From Diploscapter coronatus (taxonomy: Eukaryota > Nematoda > Chromadorea > Rhabditida > Rhabditidae): 64,000 bases of DNA. Both the position numbers and the translations under genes were made by a program. Within the stretch, counting starts at the first letter, position 1. Every line of letters starts with the position of its first letter. The stretch is from contig OZ038423.1 of NCBI GenBank assembly GCA_964036155.1, positions 81,607,249 to 81,671,248 on the forward strand, read 5' to 3'. The notes beneath the pieces are model-generated. The model had not been told where the DNA came from and did no database searches. It saw only the letters and a program-made list of their open reading frames with translations. Shown here one piece after another: positions 1 to 10,600 of this stretch.

Positions 1-2742
1 CTACCCGCCCGCTCCGACTCGACCCCCGATGCCCCCACCGAGGTCCGCTTACAAACCCGCTCCACCCACCCCGCCACAGTGCGGATCCAAGGATTGCGCT
101 CCGGTTATGACTCAGGGTTTGCATTACTTCCCTCTGTTCCTAGAAAATAGGAATTTTCAGGAATCTGGCACGACTGGTAAGAGGAAGTTTCTTCGGATAT
201 TTGCTAACAGATCATCGAACGTGAAGAGCAGCGTTTAGAATAGATATCGAATTACAGCGCTTGACACTTAGTCTGCACGGTTGAGATGAGAAATGTCGGA
301 TTTCAGGTCCGAATGGAGTCAGTGCTCCTGCACTTGCGATGACGGCATGAGGGCCCGAAGAAGGGAGTGCTCCACCAATAATTGCCAGGTCAATAAACAC
401 TGACAAACACGAGGCAACATTGGAAACCATAGGCCCTCAAGCCATACGAAATAGTGTGTGGGAAAAGAAACCTTGCCTTCCAATACCCTCCTCTAACCAT
501 ACACTATTTCGCAATGGCTTGAGGGCTTATGGCTTTCAAATAGCTCAAAAATTGCTATTTAAATTACGGAGATTTAGGGACCTGAAACAGAAACTGAGCC
601 CTGCAATTTGGGACCCTGTCAGACTTGGTCTGAGTGGTGTGAATGTTAAGTTATATCTGAGTACTTCTACTCACTGATAAGACATTTTATGTCGACATGC
701 TCTGCGACGTGTGGTCAGGGCGAGAGGTCGAGAACCCGATTCTGCCATCAGGGAACGAATCGTTGCGATGGCAAGGACTTCGAGGCAGAGCGATGCGATG
801 CTGGACCGTGCCCTGAGTGGTCAGAGGTCTGAAAATCAGCTTTTTTCTAACTGAGAAGAAAATAAATTTTCATGAAAATCGGAAGTCTAATCGATGATTT
901 CAGTGGTGCGAGTGGTAAGTTGCCTGAACATTCTTACTTTTACCTGAAATTGAATGAATCAGGTCGACATGCAGCGCTACTTGCGGTCAGGGAATCGCCA
1001 CGAGATCGAGAAGCTGTCTGGGTGGGGCCGAGCACTTGTGTCCAGGTCTTTAGCCAAATCAAATAATCGATAGAGTTTTGGATTACTGTAGGTCAAAGCA
1101 CCGAGCAGAAGACCTGTGAAGACCGGCCCTGCAGTCAATGGGCTCCTTGGCAGGTGGGAAAAGGCGATCTTTATCAGCAAAATAATTGAATATCGTAATA
1201 TTCTTCCTCTTTTCTGGGAAAATAACACGAAGTAAAGAAGAAAAGAGGATGAATATTTGAAAAAAGAGTTTGAATATAATTAGAAGCAACGGAGAACTGC
1301 ACTTCATTGTATAAAATGGAGAATTTGATTCTTCATCAGTTTTTCAACGAAAAATATCATAAGACAAAATTGTGAATAATGAAAACGGTGAAGGGAATAT
1401 AGAATGTGTATATTGTTGATTGGGAGAGAACGGCGTCGATGTTCAGCAAATTGCACGCTATTCGTCTCGTTTCTCTTCTACGCGACTCACTATTTCGTTC
1501 CTCCAAATTCGAATTCTTATTGCTGCTGCATGAATATCGACTTTGCTCTCCAATCAACGATATATAATAAATAAAAGCTTATCTCGGTCATCAAGCCATG
1601 ATCTTGCTGATTAGGAATGGGGCCTGTGCTCGGCCAGCTGTGGAAATGGCATGAAGCGCCGCCAGCGTATTTGTCAGTACGGTACCGATTGCCCAGGACC
1701 CAATGAGGAGAGCCTCTTCTGCTATGGACCACCCTGCGCGCAATGGACGGAATGGTATACTGTAGAATACCGTAATCCTAGAAATTAACACAAGCGAATA
1801 GGTGCGAGTGGACGTCTTGTTCTTCCAAATGCGGTCCCGGACAGAGAACTCGAACTAGAAGTTGCCAAACCTCGGACGGAAGGGACAGCAACGATTGTCA
1901 GGTGAATAAATTTCGAAAACTCAAGAAATGCCGCAACGATGTAGCTTCCATTAGGAAATATCGCGACTTATAATAAGGCAGTAGAATCTAAGGGTCTTCT
2001 GTAGTCCACACCCACATACCCGCTTTTTTCTTTTCCGCTACTCTGCTCGAAAAGTGCAGTTTCTAGGGCCAAAGTGTGGAGAATCTGCCGTGTGAAGGCA
2101 CGTCGTGCTGCAGCTGGGAGCCGTGGTGCTCCTGGAGCAAATGCGACGCCGAATGCGGAGTCGGAAGGAGCATTCGCACTCGAATTTGCACCAACAGAGG
2201 CAGTCCTGATCCAGCATGCCATTGCGATGGATCTGATAGGTACAATACGCTCAAATGCATTCATTTACGATTTGTTTAAATCTGAATTTGAAATTTAAAA
2301 TGATTTTGATCATGATGATTCAGGGAAGAACGACAATGCAATGCACAGGCATGCGCTCCGAGATGTGATTGGACGCAATGGTATAGATTTTTAAATGATT
2401 TTAACGAAGATCAGCTTTATTTCGAAGAAAATGACGAAAATATCTGAAAATAATTCAACTGTTTCTTATAAGGATCAGCTTTTTTCTTGTGAGAAACATG
2501 AAGATATTAAGACTCGGGCTAAACTTGCCATTATTTTTTACTGATTGAGCATATTATGTATTATGTATGTGCTTTGAAGGTGTGAATGGAGTACGTGCTC
2601 GTCGACCCAGGAATGCGTAGTGGGCGTGCACAGTCGAAGTCGGCAGTGCGTCGGAGAGGCGGGCTGCAACTGCATCGGAATGGCTGACGAGAGTCAGCAG
2701 TGCAGGGGCACGCAGCCATGCAAACAGGAACCGCCCTGTTAA
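1..2742 (+). CDS. Thrombospondin type-1 repeat protein, C-terminal part (5' end outside window)
   Basis: Partial multi-exon gene, probably a secreted matrix or adhesion-type protein. The frame enters at base 2 with a proline-rich linker and continues into about six tandem TSP1 repeats. Exons read: to 116, 161-176, 307-388, 623-636, 691-826, 904-914, 963-1045, 1092-1153, 1615-1754, 1802-1901, 2067-2239, 2324-2380, 2580-2742. Each repeat shows the W-x-x-W start, paired cysteines, and CSxTCG-like and RxR motifs, for example WSTCSATCGQG at 691. The stop follows a final CKQEPPC, and no membrane segment comes after the repeats, so this end is extracellular. Five repeats are interrupted by an intron inside the same Trp codon (TG|G). 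The acceptor at 690/691 is TTTTAT, not AG, although frame and repeat structure demand a junction there. Family membership is clear from the repeats. I cannot say which TSR protein it is (ADAMTS-like, semaphorin-5-like and others are possible) because the N-terminal domains are missing. Confidence 0.85.
420..539. mobile_element. Palindromic MITE in TSR-gene intron
   Basis: About 120 bp with long inverted ends. The left arm begins TTGGAAACCATAGGCCCTCA; the right arm read in reverse begins TTTGAAAGCCATAAGCCCTC. Both arms run through the motif CGAAATAGTGT. It lies in the intron before the 623-636 exon. A related copy with the same outer ends lies at 27183-27303. No coding capacity, so non-autonomous. 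Confidence 0.75.
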
Positions 2743-3636
2743 ACTTGCTAAATTACGTCTCATCGACAATTTGAAATAGTAGTTCAATAGAATTGCATCA
2801 TCATATACTTGTATACGAAGAGAATTTTAGCCTTATATACCAAATCTTATAAATTTCGCGTGCAGCTACTATTTCAAATTGCCGTCTAATCACCCCAAAT
2901 CTCATTTATCTTATATCAAATGGTTAAACAGATTGCCGAAACAGCCTTTTTCTAACCATCTAAAATAGCAAATCAGAAAGGAATAGTTCGAGGATTATTA
3001 TACAATCTATCCTATTCTATTCCTTCTTCAAATGATTATTTTGAATGGACAAAGGTAAAATTTCTAAATCTCTTCAATTTTTGCTCTTGTGCGTCATAAT
3101 CAGAATTCTGAGCGAAAGCTCGTCCCGGTGACCTTTATCTTTATATGTTTGGAAGTTTTCAAAGAGATATGCAAATTTGAAGTCCTCACAAATAGCCGTC
3201 ATATTTATTCGTCTCGCTAGTCCAAACAAATCTTCACATCGAAAAGTGCAGCTTAATTGGAAACGACGATTATTATCATTCATTGCCATCATTTCATATA
3301 CAATTTCTTGCCACTCGACAGGGTTTTAGGATATGTTTTTAGATCTGAATTAATTCATCATCCACTGCCTTATTTCTACGTTATGTATCGATTTTATATG
3401 CAATACGTCAATATTTAAATAATTTTATCATATTTGTGTATGTGTGTATTTGGAAACAACTTCTATTAAATAAAGTTATATTGAGATTCTCGATTTTCGA
3501 ATTTCGAGGCATCGTTGAAATATCTGAAACAACAACAGACAGCCCTTAAAGCCCAAAGTTGGAATATCAATTGGCCACACAGAGAGAACAAGAGTACTGT
3601 AGCCGTTTGCACTGAATTTAGGCGTCATTTCGAACG
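2743..3636. other. Intergenic / 3' UTR region
   Basis: AT-rich sequence between the TSR-gene stop and the stop of the minus-strand membrane-protein gene. An AATAAA at 3469-3474 on the plus strand is a possible poly(A) signal for the TSR gene, which would give a long 3' UTR. No other gene-like frame is seen. Confidence 0.5.
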
Positions 3637-4333
3637 TTATCGTAGTGAATAACACTTACTATGATGTTTATCATTAGTGTTGACCAGGAATCTTAAGATA
3701 AATCGACAATTGCATAATAACGCAATCGCTAGCATAGCCATAAGTATCGCTATCGAAAATACGAGGAAGATCTAAAAAACTCGATTTAAATTGAACTTTA
3801 GACTATATTATACCTGAAGAACTATGAATGGGTACAGCAATCTGGCCTTCCTCTGAAGTAGGCCAACAAACATGTAAAGCAGAGCTACGATAACTAAAAT
3901 CATCGGAATTGCGTAGAGTTTCATGTTTGGGCGACGATGCTAAATCGAAGGCTATTCTAATTTCATAGATGATTGAATTATTGAATCATCCTACCTCCTG
4001 AGACGTTATGACGCAATATAAGAGCGATACGCAAACCCCCAACAGAGCTATGAAGCCTACAAAGCAGGCTGCTATCTAAAATTAAATCATCGAGTCATGT
4101 AGTTCACTTTTGCAAAGCTTTGAAATTTATACCCTGGTATGGATACATCCACAGCACGTTAGATAGGTTGCATGATTATGATTGAAGATACGGAACGAAT
4201 GGGCACTCCTTAATATATCATATAATAAAAATGTGCTAACTAAAGACGCAGTATACCTAATACTCTTCACCGATTTGATAGAGGCTCCTCGGCTCTTGAA
4301 TTTTGGGCTTTTCGGGCTCCTTGGGACTTCCAT
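3637..4333 (-). CDS. LAPTM-like (nematode DUF7027-type) multispan membrane protein
   Basis: Five exons on the minus strand join in phase with GT-AG introns. The protein starts MEVPRSPKSPKF (ATG at 4333-4331), followed by a basic cytosolic region. A cysteine-containing segment, YLTCCGCIHTR, comes just before the first hydrophobic helix (IAACFVGFIALLGVCVSLLY). Two more hydrophobic helices follow (MILVIVALLYMFVGLL and IFLVFSIAILMAMLAIALL), and the protein ends HSKCYSLR. The CC-x-C-x-H/T-R box directly before the first helix is characteristic of the lysosomal LAPTM/DUF7027 group. Those proteins have four helices, whereas only three or so are obvious here. Membrane location is well supported by the sequence. 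The family assignment is inference from one short motif and topology. An in-frame TTG lies three codons upstream, but the ATG is the natural start. Confidence 0.6.
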
Positions 4334-4339
4334 GTCTTT

Positions 4340-4645
4340 CAATTGTAACTAGTAGTGATAAGAATCTTTATCATTCGACAAATTTGTACAACAGAAACGG
4401 TCAAATACACACGAGAATATGGTGGTCGGATATGCGGATTTCTACGAGGGTATATTAAGTGAAAGATTGGTTCCTGATTATGAACACTTGGAGACAGAGA
4501 AGTGAATTATAAATGCAAAGCATATTGCACAAACTTGAAGGAATCAATAAGGGGAGAAAGCCGACTAGGGAAGTGGATTAACACTGGCATATGACTAACA
4601 TGAGACTGATAAGGATAAAGGGATTATGATAAAATGATAAGGAGA
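4340..4645 (-). promoter_or_regulatory. Cluster of WGATAR (GATA-factor) sites upstream of the LAPTM-like gene
   Basis: Several TGATAA motifs in both orientations lie within 300 bp of the start codon: TGATAAG near 4354, TTTATCA near 4367, and TGATAAG or TGATAAA near 4608, 4629 and 4636. In nematodes such sites bind intestinal GATA factors of the ELT-2 type. The motif is short and also frequent elsewhere in this window, so this is only suggestive. Confidence 0.3.
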
Positions 4646-4900
4646 AGGGATGAGAAGCTCTTCAAGAGAAGGGAAGGGGAATGATGAGACCTGGATATCT
4701 GGGTACAAGTGATACGATCAGACGAAAAACATGGTGATCGGAATTAGGACGACATACGATAAGACTAGCATCCAATTGAATATCTGAAAGTTAAATATTG
4801 CAAGACGCTTAATCGAGATATATTTAGATCTGCAAATGTGTGCATTGCGCGATGTCGAACTTGACGTCAATATTTCCAAGTGAAATCATTGAAAACGTCG

Positions 4901-5716
4901 TCAAATCGAGCGTGAAAGATGTGCAGCGAGACTCTGCTGACAATGAGATCAGAGTTTAAGAGCTATCTATGTATTTATCTTGTCACTCTAACGCTTATTT
5001 TAAACTACATATGATTTAAAGAACATGCTCGCTTACCGTAACCGCTATGAATCTCCTATGGTAGGTTCCATCTGGGTGTTTGCCAACGGAGCTCGCTCGC
5101 TTGATGTACCACGATTCAAGCGATGCCGATATGATCAGTAAGCATAGACATACAGCGTACAATATCAATAACTTCAATTTGCAAAGTTAGGAGGAATGTC
5201 ATAAATCATAAATCCTACCCTCTTTTTTCCAATCGTACCGATGATATCCTTTCCCGTTAATGTAGCGAATAGAATTACGAGATTAATAAACCAGGTAAAC
5301 AACAAGATCGCTAGGATTAAGGTTTGCCACCCGAAGCCCTGAACGAATATATGAAATCTAGGCTTTTAAATAAAGCTGTACTTCATAGATAAATTGGAAA
5401 TACAGGTTCTGTCCTCGCCATATAAATGAGCATGCGAACAATGCGGCGAAACCGAGGCACTAAAATGTTTGAATTAAAATAAAAATGTGCTTTTAACTCT
5501 TTTAAGACTCACAACTTGAACAACATTGAGTAGGCCCTGTAGGGTTTTGAGTCCATCCAAATTCAGACCCATCACTTTGGGGATCTCAGGGGTCACGGTG
5601 ATTTTCTCCTCAATGGTTGGTCGACTTTTCGAATATTTTCTGAAATTTATCACCAAAAATCGATGAAGATCAGTTTTCTTAATGAAAATACAAGATCTAA
5701 ATGTGTTTCTCATCAT
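4901..5716 (-). CDS. MARVEL-like multispan membrane protein
   Basis: Exons at 5513-5716, 5382-5459, 5219-5338, 5037-5171 and 4901-4936 join in phase. After a short polar N-terminus the protein reads LNLDGLKTLQGLLNVVQV into the first helix, as at the start of a MARVEL domain. A second helix follows (LILAILLFTWFINLVILFATL), then a loop with TGKDIIGTIGKK, and a third helix (LLILYAVCLCLLIISASLESW). The family normally has a fourth helix, but the in-phase last exon gives only QSLAAHLSRSI and a stop. A separate hydrophobic stretch with an AG acceptor lies at 4718-4783 and could belong to another isoform. The start at 5716 is taken because the frame is open from there; an AG acceptor at 5640 could instead join an upstream exon. 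MARVEL proteins act in membrane apposition and vesicle traffic. Family call is moderate. Confidence 0.55.
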
Positions 5717-7631
5717 AGATAAAGTTTATGAAAAGCGCTGGCGCGCGAAAATAATGGAATCTGCTGGTGGTGAAATTTTGAAGTGCTCGACACTGAAAAT
5801 GCCGAAGGTAAGGGTAAATAAAACTGCTGCGCGCTTAGGTAAGAGAGAAGCAAAGAGCTGTGTGTGAGTGAGTCAGAATGCCAGAATGCCTCTTCCAGAC
5901 AGGCTCGGCTCACAAAAATGCAGTATCGATCACGCCAGGTTAAGGGCTTGCGCAAACACACAAATACTTCAGGCATATTTTCATAACAAATAACAAAAAT
6001 AACCGCCAAAAATCTATAATCAATATCTTAAAACTCGGCGCCATTTTTAACCAAAACAGAATAAATCGATAGAAAATCCTCGAGATTTCAACTGGAATTT
6101 GTGTCTGTTTGAAAATCGTATAAATTTTATTATTGACGAAAAGGTGATGAAACGCTCTGGCGCGCTCGACCCGCGCTGAGCCTCAAACATAACCGGAGGA
6201 CCCGGCTGAAATTTTTCGCATTCGTTATTTGTCTCTCGTTTTCCCACACTATCTCCGTTTTCATAAGCCCTAACGTTCTCTAAAGCAAATAACATCGAAA
6301 TAATTCAATCAATCAACTAACTATGCCTGAATATTTAAATTCGCCTTGAAACAAATCTTTATTAAATATTTTAGAGCAATTTCGAATAATTATATGGCAG
6401 AGGAATGAATCATCCAAAAGATATCTTAAGTGGTGTACTTCGCTATGAAAAAACATGGTCAAAAGTTAGAATTTTGGAAGTTCGAAGTCAAGAGCTCGAG
6501 TCGAGGAAGATCGGACTCTAACTATGATTTTGGATTTTCTGTATACTCTCGATAAGGAGCTTATTTCTAAAATTTGGGGCTCGAGGATCAAAATTATCAA
6601 TGGTTTGGTTTTCAAGGGGTCTTACTCTATGAGATCTCTCTATTTTCTATTGTAGGACGATGGCCTAACGGTATCTCGGTTGGATCCGCTGCGAACGGCT
6701 ACTTTATACACAACTTATGCTTCACAGTCAGGATTTTGACCCTGACCCCCACCTTTCCGTGGGGTGGGGTGCGCTGCTCTACCACTACACACTATGCGAG
6801 CATGGTTGCCTGTCTACATGTCCAACCCTATTGTCTAATAAGTCGAATCGACCTAGTTATCTAAGCTCTTCTGTATAAAAGAAAACGAAATACACCACCT
6901 AAGGTACCGTAATAAGTGAATTATAATACAAGAGAGGTTAGAAATGCTCTCACTAAATACGATTTCATATCATTCTTGAGGGAATGTACTATTTTATCGG
7001 AAAGTTTAACTAGACTCATACAGAGCTAATGAGTTTCGTAAATCTTGATTTTCACTGAGAAAATGTGGATCTGTGAGCTTTGGCTTATATAAATCGTTTG
7101 GCATAAAGTAGGGAGAAAATCTAGACTTCAAAATTTTGAAATTTATAAAAATGGAATTTGAAGTCCAGGTTATGATGGCAGTACATAAATAGACTTATAT
7201 GGCGATTAGAAACGGTAAATCTCAGACAGAAAAAATTAGAAAAAAATCCCTAGAATTCTAAAAAGCTATGGAGACTTTGTCATAACGCAAGTGACCCGCT
7301 ATGTTTTCGAAAAAAAAATCGAAATAAAAAAATTACAAGACTAACGAATTTTTGAGGTTGGTTAAATGGCAAGATAAAAAAAATTCTAGCACAACAAAAT
7401 CAGTGGATTTTGCACATTTCTTCACTTTTCTCGAGTTATTATTCTTAAACTCAGTACATTTTTCCTCTTAAAAGATGAATGGACTAGATTTTAGGCGCCG
7501 TCTTTTGACATGGAAACTTTGGATATATAGAACGTGTAAAAATCATTCTCTAAATTAGAATATTTTGCCAAATTGGACGAGTTTTACAAATTCTCAGAAA
7601 AGAAAACATGAGATTTGCAGCAACAAAAAAA
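5717..7631. other. Intergenic region
   Basis: AT-rich, with stops in all frames apart from short chance frames. One short GC-rich stretch near 6740-6775 can fold into a CCCCAC/GTGGGG hairpin. No gene or RNA gene could be supported. Confidence 0.5.
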
Positions 7632-10600
7632 TCAGACGCTGGTAAGAACCTCGAAAACTTCGAGTTCGTTGATCAAGTAGGCTTCATCTTCGACGAGGGC
7701 GGGGCTGTTGAACGTCTTGCAAGCGCGCGACATGCCCTGGGTCAGTTCCTCGCTAATTCGGATTGCATCGCCAGAGCCGGACCCAATCTAAACAAACAAA
7801 CAACATTATCATTTTCCAAGATGTGGAAATTTTTACTAACTTCAAAGGTAATTGCACTGTTACATGCCAAATAGGCCTTTTATTTGTATCCCTAAGTTAG
7901 CCTTGCTCTTTTGTACTTTTGTACCTTTTACCTTCGTTTTCTTCTTTTCGTTGATAATTTGCAGAAAACGGGGTAAAAAGTATAAGAGACTGCCAAATAT
8001 GATGTGTTTAGGTGGAGAAATGAATGATTCCTATATTATTTCGCATGTAAAAATCCAACTACTCGTTTCTCTAATATGCTAATGCTGAATGTTAAATACT
8101 TACCACCATAAGCCTGTCGCCTGCAGTCATGAACATTTGCGGGATATCGTCATCCTGCTGAGCTGCTGCGTCCCTTCCCGCCCAGAAATAAATGACCGGG
8201 AATCCGAGTTTCTTGTCGAGTCTCCACACGAACGACTCTCCCGTGCCGAAGTACTTTGTCTTGCTCCTCTCCCGTCTGTCGTTCCTCTCAGACCAGGGGG
8301 ACGAGCAGAATGCACCGAAAATGTCGCCCTCGCTCGTTCGGATCAGAATCAGAGTTTGCGAAGCCTCGTCGATACTGCAAATATGCTAATTTTTGGAATT
8401 TGAAGAATAGGCATTCCTCTAATACATGCAATTTCACTTCCCCCAACTATGCACCCTTCTACCTTATGAGTGTGGCAATTTTTGGGATATGATAGTTTGA
8501 TTTGAGACTTTTGAAAATACACCTACTTGTTCCAAAGTTTCGTGAAACTCGCTCCGTCCTGACTGAGTCTGAATAAGAGGACTGGGGTGGCGAGCTGTAG
8601 CCGAGGCGGCAATGCAGCCATCAGGTCAATCGCTATCTCTGAAATTACCATATCTAAGAGGAAGAAGACAAACTTCAAATCCAACCTGAGTCAACAATGT
8701 CGGACTTGAATGACTCAGTGAATATGTCTCGATGGTCGCGTCTCACTACGGAATGCCGTTTATGGCTCCACTCGGCCTTTACCTTAAATGGCAAGTTGTT
8801 TGGTTCATATTTTTGTTTTGTTTTGCTAAATTTTCCCACCTTCTCTTCGAACTGAGCCTGGAATCGGGCAATGGTCGAGCTTCGAAGATTCCGGATTTTT
8901 ATCGCCGTCAGAATGAACGTGTCGGTTGAAATCTGAATTTTCTTGTGAATTTCAAAAATTATTATAATTGCAAGATTTGAAATACCCCGATATGCTGCGC
9001 GGTGTGCATGAGTTCATCCTTGATGACGTTGATTCTCTCGTCCTGCGATTTCCCGCTCAAATCATCGAATTGACCGGTCTAAATTAGAAACCAAATGAAA
9101 AATTTGTATAATTTCGTACTTTCTGCATTTTGGACCAAATGTAGACGATGGAAATGGCTGTTCGAATGAAGAACTTGTGACCCTCGACCAGAAAACAGTC
9201 CACCACTCGACACACGTGCATGAACGGCAGACCGCCGAAGATCCACGACAGCCAATCGGTCATCTAAAGAATATACCCCATTATTTTTGAGATGAACGAA
9301 ATTCAAATTTTAATATGGCATAGGTTTTAAAGTTGCTATCGCGAAGAAGTCAGTTTTGTAAGAGGTAAAAATTATCGTAAAATATTCCATGAGATTTTCT
9401 TAATTTTGGCCTATTGTAATATTCGGTCTACATTTACCCTCGCCCTTTTGTAGTATTCGCTCGGTTTTTGAGAAATGGCATGAAGAAAGGGAAAAAATCG
9501 AGCGAATACTACAAAAGAGCGAGTACTACAATAGACTTAATTTTATATCTTTGATTTGATCTTTTCATAATAAATGTTCATTCTATGAATTGAGAAAATT
9601 GAATTGTGCGCATTGAAATGTTTACCCTTCCTTGAGATAATGTTTGAGAATTTGTGAAATCCACCTACCGTCTTCATGATTAGATTATCGTCGTCGGTGT
9701 TTAGTCGTCTTTTCAGCAAATTATAGGCGCTGGCTTTGTGTTTTTTGATAAGCGCACAGATTGTGTACGGTGCAGCGGTCCACTGGATTGGAGAGGTCAT
9801 GATGAAGCCCTTCAATTTTTAATTCACTTTTATAATAAATTTAAACATTTTCCCACTTTGCTACTCAACAAATACTGTATGCAGGCGAAAACATCAGCTT
9901 CATCCAGGAAATGCAGCATCAGGGCGCATAGAGGGTAGAGAATCTGAACATTAATTATAATTTACCACTTTTTATCAAAGTTTTTGTTCTCTATTGATAA
10001 GAATTTGAAAATAAATAAAGCTTTTATCGCGCTTTTTTATCGAATTATCATTATTTAGTTTATTCCGACTTTCGATTGTTTGTTAGCCCCTGTAAGCCTC
10101 GTAGGCACTTTATTCTCATTCTAACTCGCGCGTGCAATTCTCGTTTCTATTCAAAATCAACAACTTGAGTGCATGACTCTGCATCTCTGCCCTCTCCCCA
10201 TTTCATGCGCTGTTTCTCATTCGACAAATAATTTCCTTCTTTTTCTCTGCATGTCTTTGTCGCTCACTCACTCGACCGTTACTCTGTCACATTTCTGCAC
10301 AAAGCCTCCATCTTTACAAATAAATTTCGTAAAACAAGCAGGGAATTAATGACTTGTTCTGCAAATTGTTTATTATATAGTAATTCATTTCTCTGGTGAT
10401 AAGATAATCAACTATCTTGTGTGGATGTTTTCTTTAGAAGAAGAAGAAGGGTTTGCGTTGGAGAGCAAACATAACAAAAACAAGCTTTTCTGTAAAGAAC
10501 GCGAGGAGAAACACGGAAAACGACGCGCAAATGCGGACTAAATCGCAAATTAGTGCGCGTAATTAGCGTAACATCTCTAAGACACGACTCACTATCATTT

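Noticed and set aside
6656..6720. tRNA-like A-box (TGGCCTAACGG) near 6661
   Set aside because: No matching B-box (GGTTCGANTCC) at the right distance and no cloverleaf pairing could be drawn.
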